Shown here: positions 27,139 to 34,926 of the stretch, in pieces | How positions within the stretch are numbered: position 1 is the first letter of the stretch | Layout of the letters: each line of letters opens with the position of its first letter | Assembly (NCBI GenBank): GCA_021808365.1 | Contig: JAKBBU010000007.1 | Coordinates: 1-55,458 of the forward strand | Direction of reading: 5' to 3' | Length of the DNA: 55,458 nt | Source: Pseudomonadota bacterium | GTDB taxonomy: Bacteria > Pseudomonadota > Gammaproteobacteria > JAKBBU01 | Notes under the pieces: model-generated | Database searches by the model: none | Told to the model about the DNA's origin: nothing | Seen by the model: only the letters and a program-made list of their open reading frames with translations | Made by a program: the position numbers and the translations under genes

Positions 27139-27489
27139 ATGTTAGATATTTTGAACCGTTTGGATTCTTATTTGGGCCTTACGCCACCCAAAAAGTCAGT
27201 GCCCTTACCCAAGGTGAATTCGTCAGGAGATTCATCAGGAGAGGTTTGGCGGAAATTGAGCAGTGATATTTTAGCGACAAAAAACATGACGAAGTGGCGG
27301 TTGTCAAAGGAACTTGAGATTTCGATCGATTCGCTGGAACGGATGCAGCGAGGATTAACAGCGCAGCCGCGTTATCCTGTGCTGACGCGCCTGTTTGTGT
27401 TGCATATGATGTATTGCCCGCAGGCGTATGGGCAGCGGCCTTTGTTGCGGGAATGGGTGGTGAAGCAGGGTTGGCAGGCGGGGAGTTAG
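27139..27489 (+). CDS. Small HTH-like protein of unknown function
   Basis: 116 residues, with a strong ribosome site (AAAAAAAGGAGTTTGCC). The middle part LATKNMTKWRLSKELEISIDSLERMQRG reads like an XRE-type helix-turn-helix (WRLSKEL recognition region followed by SLERMQRG), with a basic/aromatic C-terminus. The first 35 residues are Pro/Ser-rich. It is divergent from the S24-like repressor, an arrangement reminiscent of phage regulatory pairs, but no other phage genes are nearby. Function unknown. Confidence 0.55.
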   Translation: MLDILNRLDSYLGLTPPKKSVPLPKVNSSGDSSGEVWRKLSSDILATKNMTKWRLSKELEISIDSLERMQRGLTAQPRYPVLTRLFVLHMMYCPQAYGQRPLLREWVVKQGWQAGS

Positions 27490-27519
27490 ATCGGTATCAT
27501 TGCATCAGAGGAAAAAACA

Positions 27520-28224
27520 TTGAACGTATTGCCACTAAAATCGAATGCCATCCATCTTTGGGAGGGAAGTCTTGATCTCTCTCCTGAAGATCTGGCGTCG
27601 TTTCAGATGATTCTTAGTGATGATGAAAAAACAAGGGCTGCACGTTTTAAATTCCCATGCGATCGACAGCGTTTTATTGTAGCCAGAGGATTGTTACGTC
27701 AGCTTCTAGGTCAGTATTTAGGGCAATCACCAGAATCTATTGAGTTTGCTTATAATGAAAAAGGCAAACCTTATCTAGCTTTTTCCTCTCTAGAATTCAA
27801 CCTTAGTCATGCACAAGATCAAGTCGTATATGCAATTACACAAGAGGTGCCGATCGGGGTTGATTTGGAATACAGAGGTCGCGATGTTGAAATGGAAGAC
27901 TTGGCCGAGCGATTTTTTTCTCCAGCTGAGTATAAAAATCTCATGAGTTTGTCTGAAGATCTTCGTCGTGAAGGTTTTTTTTGCGCATGGACTCGTAAAG
28001 AAGCGGTGATCAAGGCAATGGGGCAGGGACTTCATTTTCCATTGCAGGATTTTACGGTTAGTTTGGATCCACGCGAACCGCCTGCTTTGCAAGCTATTCT
28101 TGGCGATGAGCCAGCAGCTTGGCATTTGTTCTCTATTGAACGGCCTGATGATTTTGCCCTTGCCTTGGCAGTTCGAGCGCAAGGGAAGGTTATAGAGGGG
28201 TTTGATTTGAATTTGATACGTTGA
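27520..28224 (+). CDS. 4'-phosphopantetheinyl transferase, Sfp/Gsp type
   Basis: Transfers the phosphopantetheine arm from CoA to carrier proteins. The 234-residue protein begins with a TTG codon behind AGAGGAAAA. Family motifs: FNLSHAQDQVVYAI, the metal-binding GVDLEY (D115, E117), FFSPAEY, and FFCAWTRKEAVIKAMGQGL with the W-x-x-KEA signature (157-162). The length of about 230 fits the Sfp class rather than AcpS. No PKS or NRPS gene is in the window, so its partner (fatty-acid ACP or a distant megasynthase) is unknown. Confidence 0.92.
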   Translation: MNVLPLKSNAIHLWEGSLDLSPEDLASFQMILSDDEKTRAARFKFPCDRQRFIVARGLLRQLLGQYLGQSPESIEFAYNEKGKPYLAFSSLEFNLSHAQDQVVYAITQEVPIGVDLEYRGRDVEMEDLAERFFSPAEYKNLMSLSEDLRREGFFCAWTRKEAVIKAMGQGLHFPLQDFTVSLDPREPPALQAILGDEPAAWHLFSIERPDDFALALAVRAQGKVIEGFDLNLIR

Positions 28225-28279
28225 CCACCCAGTACTTTCGCCTATATAATCCGGCCTCACAACGATTCGAGAGGTTAAT

Positions 28280-29035
28280 GTGCGGCAGCGAGTGATTGCT
28301 GGAAATTGGAAGATGAATGGTTCGCGATCAACCATTGTGGCGCTCCTTGAGAGTTTGAAAGCAAGTGTTGAGCCGCAGTCGGGCGTGAAGTGGATTGTTT
28401 TTCCACCCTTTGTCTATATCGAACAAGTTGCCCAAGCCTTAGAAAATACCCCGATTGCATGGGGAGGCCAAAATCTTTCCGATGCAGCTCAAGGTGCCTA
28501 TACCGGCGAAGTTGCAGGAACAATGTTACGCGACGTGGGTTGTGAGTTTGTACTGGTGGGTCATTCCGAGCGTCGCGCGCTTTATGGCGAGGGTGATTCA
28601 GTGGTGGCTCAAAAATTTGTAGCCGCACTTGCGGCAGGATTGAAGCCGATTCTCTGCGTGGGTGAAACTTTGGTAGAACGTGAGCAAGGTTTGACGTATC
28701 AAGTCATTGAGCGTCAACTTGAGGCGGTGATTGCCTCGGGGGTTTCACTGAAGAACGCTATGATTGCTTATGAACCTGTTTGGGCGATTGGTACGGGCAA
28801 GACTGCAAGTGCAAAAGAAGCTCAAGATGTTCACTCAAGGATCCGCGCTCAAGTGGCAAAACGCGATGAGGCACTTGCAATTAAGTTACCCATCCTTTAT
28901 GGTGGGAGCGTGAAAGCGAACAATGCACAGGGCTTTTTTGCAATGCCCGATGTCGATGGTGTTCTTGTCGGCGGCGCATCGTTGGATGCTCAAGAATTTT
29001 TAGAAATTGGTCGGGCTAGTGTGCGCGAACCTTAG
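28280..29035 (+). CDS. tpiA: Triosephosphate isomerase
   Basis: Interconverts dihydroxyacetone phosphate and glyceraldehyde-3-phosphate in glycolysis/gluconeogenesis. The 251 residues start with GTG after GAGAGG and show IAGNWKMNGS (N9, K11), VLVGHSERR (catalytic H95), AYEPVWAIGTGKTAS (catalytic E165 and flexible loop 6) and LYGGSVKANNA (phosphate site). It is followed 13 bases later by secG, the usual proteobacterial order. Confidence 0.97.
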   Translation: MRQRVIAGNWKMNGSRSTIVALLESLKASVEPQSGVKWIVFPPFVYIEQVAQALENTPIAWGGQNLSDAAQGAYTGEVAGTMLRDVGCEFVLVGHSERRALYGEGDSVVAQKFVAALAAGLKPILCVGETLVEREQGLTYQVIERQLEAVIASGVSLKNAMIAYEPVWAIGTGKTASAKEAQDVHSRIRAQVAKRDEALAIKLPILYGGSVKANNAQGFFAMPDVDGVLVGGASLDAQEFLEIGRASVREP

Positions 29036-29048
29036 AAGGTAATGAGTG

Positions 29049-29393
29049 ATGTGGCAAATTGTATTGATGATCCATGTGTTAATTGCTGTAGCCCTAATCG
29101 GCTTGGTTTTATTGCAACATGGTAAGGGCGCAGACATTGGAGCTGCATTTGGAAGTGGCGCTTCACAAACCTTATTTGGTAGCCAGGGTTCTGGTTCATT
29201 TTTATCAAAGATTACTTTACTCTTGGCAGCATGTTTTTTTGCAACCAGTTTGATCTTGGGGCATATTGCCTCACATAGTATGAAGAACAACCAACAATTA
29301 ATTGGCTTGCCAGCAACGACGCAAACTGTTGCGCCTGTTAAATCAGTGCCAACGCCGGCAGCGCCAATTTCTACCCAGCAAGGAGAACGTTAA
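29049..29393 (+). CDS. secG: Preprotein translocase subunit SecG
   Basis: Small membrane subunit of the SecYEG translocon. The 114 residues from ATG 29049 (a GTG three bases upstream is possible) contain two transmembrane helices (about 2-22 and 55-75) with the conserved LVLLQHGKGADIGAAFGSGASQTLFGSQGSGSFLSK between them, and a Thr/Pro/Ala-rich tail. It is followed 12 bases later by tRNA-Leu, the same context as in E. coli and many relatives. Confidence 0.96.
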   Translation: MWQIVLMIHVLIAVALIGLVLLQHGKGADIGAAFGSGASQTLFGSQGSGSFLSKITLLLAACFFATSLILGHIASHSMKNNQQLIGLPATTQTVAPVKSVPTPAAPISTQQGER

Positions 29394-29405
29394 GATTTTT
29401 TATCA

Positions 29406-29493
29406 GCCGAAGTGGTGGAATTGGTAGACACACTACCTTGAGGTGGTAGCGGCGTAAACTGCTGTGCCGGTTCGAGTCCGGCCTTCGGCACCA
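29406..29493 (+). tRNA. tRNA-Leu (GAG anticodon)
   Basis: 88 bases including encoded CCA. The acceptor stem GCCGAAG/CTTCGGC pairs perfectly, the anticodon stem CTACC/GGTAG holds the loop TTGAGGT (anticodon GAG at 29440-29442), a long class II variable arm follows, and the T arm contains GGTTCGAGTCC. The sequence closely follows the E. coli tRNA-Leu(GAG) pattern and sits after secG as expected. Confidence 0.97.
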
Positions 29494-29614
29494 ATTTTGA
29501 GTTGGGACGCATTGTTAAACGATGATAGTGATTTAGGACAGTCTAGGCGGAATTGTTGTGTGATTATGTAATAAAATTAGTGTTTTGTGATTTTGGTCTA
29601 ACAAGGAGTTTTCT

Positions 29615-29926
29615 ATGTCATCTAAAAAATCAATGAATCGCGCAATTGTACTTGCTGCAGCTGCTTTTTTAACGACAGTTTCTGTGGTGGCTATGGCCGA
29701 TACAACGACAAATGCTGCTAATACGGCTGTTGCTCCCAATGGCCTGGTTAAATGCTACGGTGTGAATGCCTGTAAAGCAGCAGGCAATTGTAGAACAGCA
29801 AAAAATACATGCAGTAGTGCTAGCAATTCTTGTCAGAGCAAGGGCAAGGGCCCAATGCAGACGACCGCTAAAAAATGCCAGCAATTAGGTGGAAGTACAA
29901 CGCCTCCTGCGGAGGGTGGTAAGTAA
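29615..29926 (+). CDS. BufA2-like periplasmic bufferin-type metallophore precursor
   Basis: Cys-rich secreted peptide of 103 residues. A signal peptide (about 1-28, hydrophobic AIVLAAAAFLTTVSVVAMA) precedes a Thr/Asn-rich linker. A core follows with regularly spaced cysteines: KCYGVNACKAAGNC, KNTCSSASNSCQSKG and KKCQQLGG. This resembles the BufA2 family of bufferins, ribosomally made peptides whose Cys are modified by BufB (DUF692) with BufC to chelate copper. No bufB/bufC is adjacent; the next gene is YchJ-like. Ribosome site AAGGAG. The family call is from memory of the Cys pattern. Confidence 0.65.
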   Translation: MSSKKSMNRAIVLAAAAFLTTVSVVAMADTTTNAANTAVAPNGLVKCYGVNACKAAGNCRTAKNTCSSASNSCQSKGKGPMQTTAKKCQQLGGSTTPPAEGGK

Positions 29927-29930
29927 GGTA

Positions 29931-30353
29931 GTGTCGTCATTGCGAGCCGCTCAACCACATCTTCTTGTATGTCCTTGTGGAAGCCAATTAGGTTATAGTG
30001 CCTGTTGTGGTTGTTATATAGAAGGCAAAGCTATTCCAGAAATAGCAGAGGCATTAATGCGATCGCGCTATACGGCTTATACGCAGGGTAATATTGCTTA
30101 TATACAAGCAACCATGCAAGGACAAGCTGCAGAGGGTTTCGATCCTATCGAAGCAAAGCGTTGGGCTCAATCTATACGCTGGAAACGTTTGAAAATTTTG
30201 CGAACCTATGGACATAAAACAGAGCCGGATATTTATTATGTTGAATTTATAGTCCATTATGTTGACCAGGGTAAGCCGCAGCAAATTAAAGAGCGCAGCG
30301 AATTTAGGCGTATTAATGGTCGGTGGTACTATGTTTATGGAATTTCTTTATAA
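29931..30353 (+). CDS. YchJ-like protein with SEC-C zinc motif
   Basis: About 140 residues. CPCGSQLGYSACCGCYIEG matches the SEC-C/YchJ N-terminal Zn motif and is followed by EALMRSRYTAYTQGNIAYIQATM and EFRRINGRWYYVYG, the YchJ/UPF0225 middle domain of NTF2-like fold. GTG 29931, just after the preceding stop, is the likely start. The frame is open to an ATG at 29889, but that would overlap the Cys-rich gene and add residues without family resemblance. Biochemical role unknown. Confidence 0.8.
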   Translation: MSSLRAAQPHLLVCPCGSQLGYSACCGCYIEGKAIPEIAEALMRSRYTAYTQGNIAYIQATMQGQAAEGFDPIEAKRWAQSIRWKRLKILRTYGHKTEPDIYYVEFIVHYVDQGKPQQIKERSEFRRINGRWYYVYGISL

Positions 30354-30403
30354 GCCAAGGTGTGAAAGTTTAGATTTATACTCCACGCGGTCACAATGAT
30401 TTT

Positions 30404-30504
30404 GTAACAGCTCAGTCCATCCCGGGATTTAGTCGTTCTTGCGCGTACTCGCGCTTAGAACGACTTAATACCCGGGATGACGCTGCATGGGACTAAGCTG
30501 TTAC
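30404..30504. repeat. REP-like palindromic element, copy A4
   Basis: The core 30421-30476 is bounded by CCCGGG with arms AGTCGTTCT / AGAACGACT around TGCGCGTACTCGCGCTT. Outer ends GTAACAGCTCAGTCC and GGGACTAAGCTGTTAC pair. Compared with A1 the asymmetric CCATGCAG block lies on the other side, so A4 is inverted relative to A1. It separates the YchJ-like gene from the suf operon. Confidence 0.85.
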
Positions 30505-30596
30505 TGATATTTTTTAGCAAACAGGCTCTAAAGGTTTTTGGTCCTGTTTTCTTCTCTCTAAAGCTCATCAAAAAGCTTGCAACTGCCTTCAAACAG

Positions 30597-30610
30597 GACT
30601 ATATTAGTAC
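30597..30610 (+). promoter_or_regulatory. Rrf2/IscR type-1-like operator upstream of the suf operon
   Basis: GACTATATTAGTAC resembles the GACTA-www-TAGTC core of IscR type 1 boxes, with one mismatch in the right half. It lies 23 bases upstream of the Rrf2-regulator ATG, where binding would repress the operon when the regulator holds its Fe-S cluster. Autoregulation is inference. Confidence 0.5.
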
Positions 30611-30633
30611 TGTACAAATGCAGGGGTTTTGAC

Positions 30634-31110
30634 ATGTTTCGCGTCAGCAAATTAACCGATTACGGGACAGTGCTTATGACTTATTTAGCACAGCATCCCG
30701 AGGTGTTGCATAATGCCCGCGATATTAATCTCCACACCCACGTTGCACTGCCAACTGTTAGCAAGTTGTTGAAACTATTAACAAAAGGTGGTCTCTTGGT
30801 TTCTCACCGAGGAGCCCTCGGCGGCTACTCTCTGGCTCGGCCTGCTGAGCAAATTACTATTGCCCAAGTGATCCAAGCCCTCGAAGGAGATTTTGCGGTC
30901 ACCGAATGCAGCCATGCCCAAGGTCTCTGTGCGGTCGAGCCTTGGTGCCATATTCGAGGCAATTGGCAACTCATCAATGTCAGTATTCGCGAAGCACTCA
31001 GGGATATCACTTTAGCTGATATGATCCACCCCTTAAACAAAGAAAAAATTCAATTGAACGTGTTGCAATTTCAACAATCTCGACAATCTGCCGAAGGAAA
31101 GAAAATATGA
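30634..31110 (+). CDS. Rrf2-family SUF operon regulator
   Basis: Winged-helix Fe-S-sensing transcription factor of 158 residues, first gene of the suf operon. The N-terminal Rrf2 helix-turn-helix reads [16 protein letters not shown] and [32 protein letters not shown]. Three cluster-ligand cysteines are spaced as in this family (C92, C99, C105 in [15 protein letters not shown]). The start chosen is ATG 30634; an ORF extension upstream overlaps the promoter. ATGA overlap joins it to sufB. Confidence 0.93.
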   Translation: MFRVSKLTDYGTVLMTYLAQHPEVLHNARDINLHTHVALPTVSKLLKLLTKGGLLVSHRGALGGYSLARPAEQITIAQVIQALEGDFAVTECSHAQGLCAVEPWCHIRGNWQLINVSIREALRDITLADMIHPLNKEKIQLNVLQFQQSRQSAEGKKI

Positions 31111-32558
31111 CAACGGCTAACAACACCTCACAATTAGATCAATGGCTGAACCGTGATTATGAACATGGTTTTAGTACGGCCATTGAATCAGATACACTGC
31201 CTTGCGGTTTAAATGATGCGGTGATCCGCCAGATTTCGGCCAAAAAAAATGAACCTGATTTTATGTTGCAATGGCGCTTGAAAGCTTTTGCACATTGGCA
31301 AACTCTCAAGGAACCGCAATGGGCAACGGTGCGTCATCCGGTGATTGATTATCAAGCGATCAGCTATTATTCTGCGCCGAAATTTAAAGAGGCTCCTAAG
31401 AGTTTGGATGAGGTTGATCCTGAATTATTACGCACTTATGAAAAACTTGGTATTTCATTAAAAGAGCAAGAAATTTTAAGTGGTGTGGCTGTGGATGCGG
31501 TTTTTGATAGTGTTTCCGTGGCAACCACGTTTAAAGATAAATTAGCAAAACTTGGGATTGTTTTTTGTTCATTCTCTGAAGCGGTGCAAGAACATCCTGA
31601 TTTAGTTCGCCAATATTTAGGCAGTGTGGTTTCTTATAAAGATAATTTTTTTGCCTCACTCAATTCGGCTGTATTTACAGATGGATCTTTTGTTTATATT
31701 CCTAAAGGCGTGCGTTGCCCGATGGAATTATCGACATATTTTCGGATCAATGCGGTAGCCACCGGGCAATTTGAGCGTACGCTGATTATTGCGGATGAAG
31801 GGGCATCTGTCAGTTACTTGGAAGGTTGTACGGCGCCAATGCGTGATGAAAATCAATTGCATGCGGCTGTGGTTGAATTAGTTGCCTTGCAAGATGCCAA
31901 GATCAAATATTCCACGGTACAAAATTGGTATCCCGGCGATAAGGAAGGGCGCGGGGGGATTTATAATTTTGTGACCAAGCGCGGTGTGTGCCGTGGTGCA
32001 CGATCCAAAATTTCATGGACGCAAGTTGAGACGGGTTCAGCCATCACGTGGAAATATCCTAGTGTGATTTTACAAGGTGATGATACCGTTGGTGAATTTT
32101 ATTCCGTTGCGTTGACGAATCATTATCAACAGGCCGATACGGGTACGAAGATGATTCATTTGGGAAAAAATACAAAAAGTACGGTGATTTCGAAGGGTAT
32201 TGCTGCAGGTCATGGGCATAATGCATATCGGGGATTAATAAAGGTGATGCCACGGGCTGAGGGTGCGCGTAATTATACGCAGTGTGATTCTTTATTGTTG
32301 GGTGATCAGTGTGCGGCGCATACGTTTCCGTACATTGAGGCTAGGAATGCTTCGGCTCAAATTGAGCATGAGGCGACGACGTCACGGATTAGTGATGATC
32401 AATTGTTTTATTGTCAGCAACGGGGAATTAATCCTGAGGATGCTGTGTCGATGATTGTGAATGGTTTTTGTAAGGCGGTATTTAAAGAGTTGCCCATGGA
32501 GTTTGCGGTTGAAGCGCAGAAGTTGTTGGGTGTGAGTTTGGAAGGGTGTGTAGGGTGA
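31107..32558 (+). CDS. sufB: Fe-S cluster assembly scaffold protein SufB
   Basis: Scaffold subunit of the SufBCD complex where nascent Fe-S clusters form. At 483 residues it has full length for SufB, with an N-terminal helical part ([17 protein letters not shown]) and a right-handed beta-helix core. Recognisable blocks include [66 protein letters not shown] and the C-terminal [22 protein letters not shown]. Translation is coupled to the regulator (ATGA); a long palindrome separates it from sufC. Confidence 0.97.
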   Translation: MTTANNTSQLDQWLNRDYEHGFSTAIESDTLPCGLNDAVIRQISAKKNEPDFMLQWRLKAFAHWQTLKEPQWATVRHPVIDYQAISYYSAPKFKEAPKSLDEVDPELLRTYEKLGISLKEQEILSGVAVDAVFDSVSVATTFKDKLAKLGIVFCSFSEAVQEHPDLVRQYLGSVVSYKDNFFASLNSAVFTDGSFVYIPKGVRCPMELSTYFRINAVATGQFERTLIIADEGASVSYLEGCTAPMRDENQLHAAVVELVALQDAKIKYSTVQNWYPGDKEGRGGIYNFVTKRGVCRGARSKISWTQVETGSAITWKYPSVILQGDDTVGEFYSVALTNHYQQADTGTKMIHLGKNTKSTVISKGIAAGHGHNAYRGLIKVMPRAEGARNYTQCDSLLLGDQCAAHTFPYIEARNASAQIEHEATTSRISDDQLFYCQQRGINPEDAVSMIVNGFCKAVFKELPMEFAVEAQKLLGVSLEGCVG

Positions 32559-32566
32559 GTAAGAGG

Positions 32567-32708
32567 TATCTCAACGTCATGGATCATTTTTTGAAATTTA
32601 ATTTTTCAAATACGCCGTTAATACCTCCATGTAGGCTCAACGCCAGCTTCCCTGCTGGCGATGATTTGAAAAATTAAATTTCAAAAAATGATCCATGACG
32701 TTGAGATA
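32567..32708. repeat. Long perfect inverted repeat between sufB and sufC
   Basis: Two 45-base perfect arms, 32567-32611 (starting TATCTCAACGTCATGG) and 32664-32708 (ending CCATGACGTTGAGATA). They enclose 52 bases that contain their own hairpin CGCCAGC-TTCCCT-GCTGGCG (32641-32660). It starts 8 bases after the sufB stop and ends 24 bases before sufC. It has no coding capacity and may be a non-autonomous element or an intra-operon RNA structure. Confidence 0.9.
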
Positions 32709-32732
32709 CGGTGGAATTATTGAAGGTAGATC

Positions 32733-33497
32733 ATGTTAACCATTAAAAATTTATGTGTGCAAGCTGAAGGTAAATTAATTTTAAAAGGCGTGAATTTAAC
32801 AGTCAACGCTGGTGAAATTCATGCGATTATGGGTCCTAATGGCTCAGGAAAAAGCACGCTTGCGCATATTTTAGCGGGTCGTGAAGGGTTTGAGATCGTT
32901 GAGGGTAGCGTCGAATTTCTAGGTCAGAATCTTTTAGAGCTCACCCCAGAAGCACGGGCAAGGGCAGGGCTTTTTCTGGCATTTCAATATCCTGTATCAA
33001 TTCCAGGCGTCAGCAATATTTATTTACTCAAGGCGGCTTTAAATGCACTGCGCCAAGCGCATGGCTTAAAAGAAGTAGATGCTATGGATTTTCTTGCGTT
33101 GGTTCGCGAAAAAATGAAATTTTTAAAAATGGATGAAGCCTTTTTATACCGCGGTGTGAATGAAGGGTTTTCAGGCGGTGAAAAAAAGCGCAATGAAATC
33201 TTGCAAATGTCTATTTTAGAACCTTGTCTTGCTATTTTAGATGAAACGGATTCAGGCCTGGACATTGATGCCCTGAAAATTGTAGCTGAAGGTGTGAATG
33301 CACTGAAAGATCCAAAACGTGCCATGATCCTCGTGACCCATTATCAACGGTTGCTCGATTACATCACGCCTGATTATGTCCATGTTTTATCGCAGGGCAA
33401 GATCATCCGTTCAGGCGATCATACCTTGGCATTGGCTCTTGAAAAAGAAGGATATGGGTGGATTGAGAATGCTTCGCAGAGTATGGCGGGGGATTAA
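32733..33497 (+). CDS. sufC: Fe-S cluster assembly ATPase SufC
   Basis: ABC-type ATPase of the SufBCD scaffold, 254 residues. Walker A GPNGSGKST (34-42), Q-loop in FLAFQYPVSIPGVSN, ABC signature in NEGFSGGEKKRNEIL, Walker B with CLAILDETDSGLDIDAL, and the switch His in VTHYQRLLDY. It is cytoplasmic, with no membrane partner. It lies downstream of the intra-operon palindrome and three bases ahead of the first possible sufD ATG. Confidence 0.98.
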   Translation: MLTIKNLCVQAEGKLILKGVNLTVNAGEIHAIMGPNGSGKSTLAHILAGREGFEIVEGSVEFLGQNLLELTPEARARAGLFLAFQYPVSIPGVSNIYLLKAALNALRQAHGLKEVDAMDFLALVREKMKFLKMDEAFLYRGVNEGFSGGEKKRNEILQMSILEPCLAILDETDSGLDIDALKIVAEGVNALKDPKRAMILVTHYQRLLDYITPDYVHVLSQGKIIRSGDHTLALALEKEGYGWIENASQSMAGD

Positions 33498-33512
33498 TCA
33501 ATGGAGCTCTTA

Positions 33513-34820
33513 ATGGCAACAAAAACACTGACAGGTTTGGATCGTCTTTTAAATGATTACAAACCGACGATCTATCCACAATTGAACAAAATGCAGAGTG
33601 ATGCTCTGTTGCAATTAAAAGAAAAAGGATTACCGAGCCTGCGTGTGGAAGATTGGAAATACACCTCAATTGAAGCGATTTTAAATCAAGAATTTCATAT
33701 TTCTAAAAAAAACTCTCTTCCTTCTTTCAGCGAGGCTGATTTTCTTTTTTCGCATTTTAAAGGCCCACGATTGGTATTCATCAATGGACAATTTTCCCCC
33801 GATCATTCTAAGCTTGATTCCTTTGAAAAAGGGCTAAGGTTTAAAACATTGCATCAAGCCCTCGAACATTCATCAGAATCATTTAAAAAATATTTTGGTA
33901 AAATCGCAAAACCCATCAGCACCAGTTTATTGCCGCTGAATACGGCCATGATGCAAGATGGTTATTGCCTTGAAGTTGCACCGAATACGATTTTAGAACA
34001 ACCCATTCAAGTGATCTACATTCAAACTGCTGATCAACCCTTGGCGCTGTATCCGCGCAATATGATTATTCTCGGTGAAAACAGCCAAGCTCGAATGATC
34101 GAACATAGTTGGGGATATGAAAATCAACATTTTGTGTGCGCAGTAACAGAAATTGTACTTGAAGCAGGCGCACAACTTAAGCATTATAAAATTCAACAAG
34201 AGGCTAAAACAGCCTATCATTTAGCCGGTATTTATGTGGAACAACAAGGCGACAGTCAATTCATTTCACAAGCGATAAATTTAGGTGCAGTATTATCGCG
34301 GCAAGATATTGAAGTTGATCTTGCAGCATCGGGCGCACACTGTACCTTAAATGGTTTATACGTGCTTGATGGACATCAACATCATGACACGCATTCACGT
34401 ATTGATCACCGTCTTCCCCATGGTACAAGCCGAGAATATTATAAAGGTATTTTAAAAGAATCATCCCGAGCTGTTTTTAATGGCAAAGTTATCGTGCATC
34501 CCAAGGCCATTAAAACGGATGCGGAGCAATACAATAAAAATCTTTTATTATCGAATGATGCAGAGGTGGATACTAAACCACAGCTTGAAATTTTTGTGGA
34601 TGATGTGAAATGTGCGCATGGCGCCACCGTGGGTCAATTGGATCCTGAAGCGTTGTTTTTTTTGCGCAGTCGTGGTCTCGATGAACAGATGGCTAAGACG
34701 TTGTTGATCGATGGGTTTATGGCCGATATTTTTGATGCCATGCAGTGGCCCGAGATCGAGGCGATATTAAAAACGTTATTAGTAATCCCTCACAGTCATC
34801 CCGGACCCTTTATTATATAG
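33513..34820 (+). CDS. sufD: Fe-S cluster assembly protein SufD
   Basis: SufB paralogue and partner in the SufBCD scaffold, about 435 residues. Family blocks: LRVEDWKYTSIEAIL, GQFSPDHSK, YKIQQEAKTAYHLAG, LNGLYVLDGHQHHDTHSRIDH and VFNGKVIVHPKAIKTDAEQYNKNLLLSNDAEVDTKPQLEI, followed by VKCAHGATVGQLDPEALFFLRSRGL. ATG 33513 has GGAG six bases upstream; ATG 33501 in the same frame is possible. The last residues (SHPGPFII) are read from the left end of a REP-like element, so the original C-terminus may have been replaced. Confidence 0.95.
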   Translation: MATKTLTGLDRLLNDYKPTIYPQLNKMQSDALLQLKEKGLPSLRVEDWKYTSIEAILNQEFHISKKNSLPSFSEADFLFSHFKGPRLVFINGQFSPDHSKLDSFEKGLRFKTLHQALEHSSESFKKYFGKIAKPISTSLLPLNTAMMQDGYCLEVAPNTILEQPIQVIYIQTADQPLALYPRNMIILGENSQARMIEHSWGYENQHFVCAVTEIVLEAGAQLKHYKIQQEAKTAYHLAGIYVEQQGDSQFISQAINLGAVLSRQDIEVDLAASGAHCTLNGLYVLDGHQHHDTHSRIDHRLPHGTSREYYKGILKESSRAVFNGKVIVHPKAIKTDAEQYNKNLLLSNDAEVDTKPQLEIFVDDVKCAHGATVGQLDPEALFFLRSRGLDEQMAKTLLIDGFMADIFDAMQWPEIEAILKTLLVIPHSHPGPFII

Positions 34821-34823
34821 GGG

Positions 34824-34856
34824 GTCGTTCTTGCGTGTATTCGCGCTTAGAACGAC
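34824..34856. repeat. REP-like palindromic element, copy A5 (core)
   Basis: GTCGTTCT...AGAACGAC arms around TGCGTGTATTCGCGCTT, just after the sufD stop. The left outer part (TCATCCCGGA, about 34797) lies within the sufD coding sequence and the right outer part (GGCGGGATCCAGG) before sufS. It is located inside the suf operon. Confidence 0.75.
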
Positions 34857-34926
34857 TTAAGCTTTTTTTATAGTCTTTGGCGGGATCCAGGAAATAAAAA
34901 GGGATTTTTTCATTAAAGAGGTTTTG

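Noticed and set aside
27790-28335. 181-residue minus-strand frame
   Set aside because: It runs antisense to the PPTase and into tpiA, both of which have clear family motifs.
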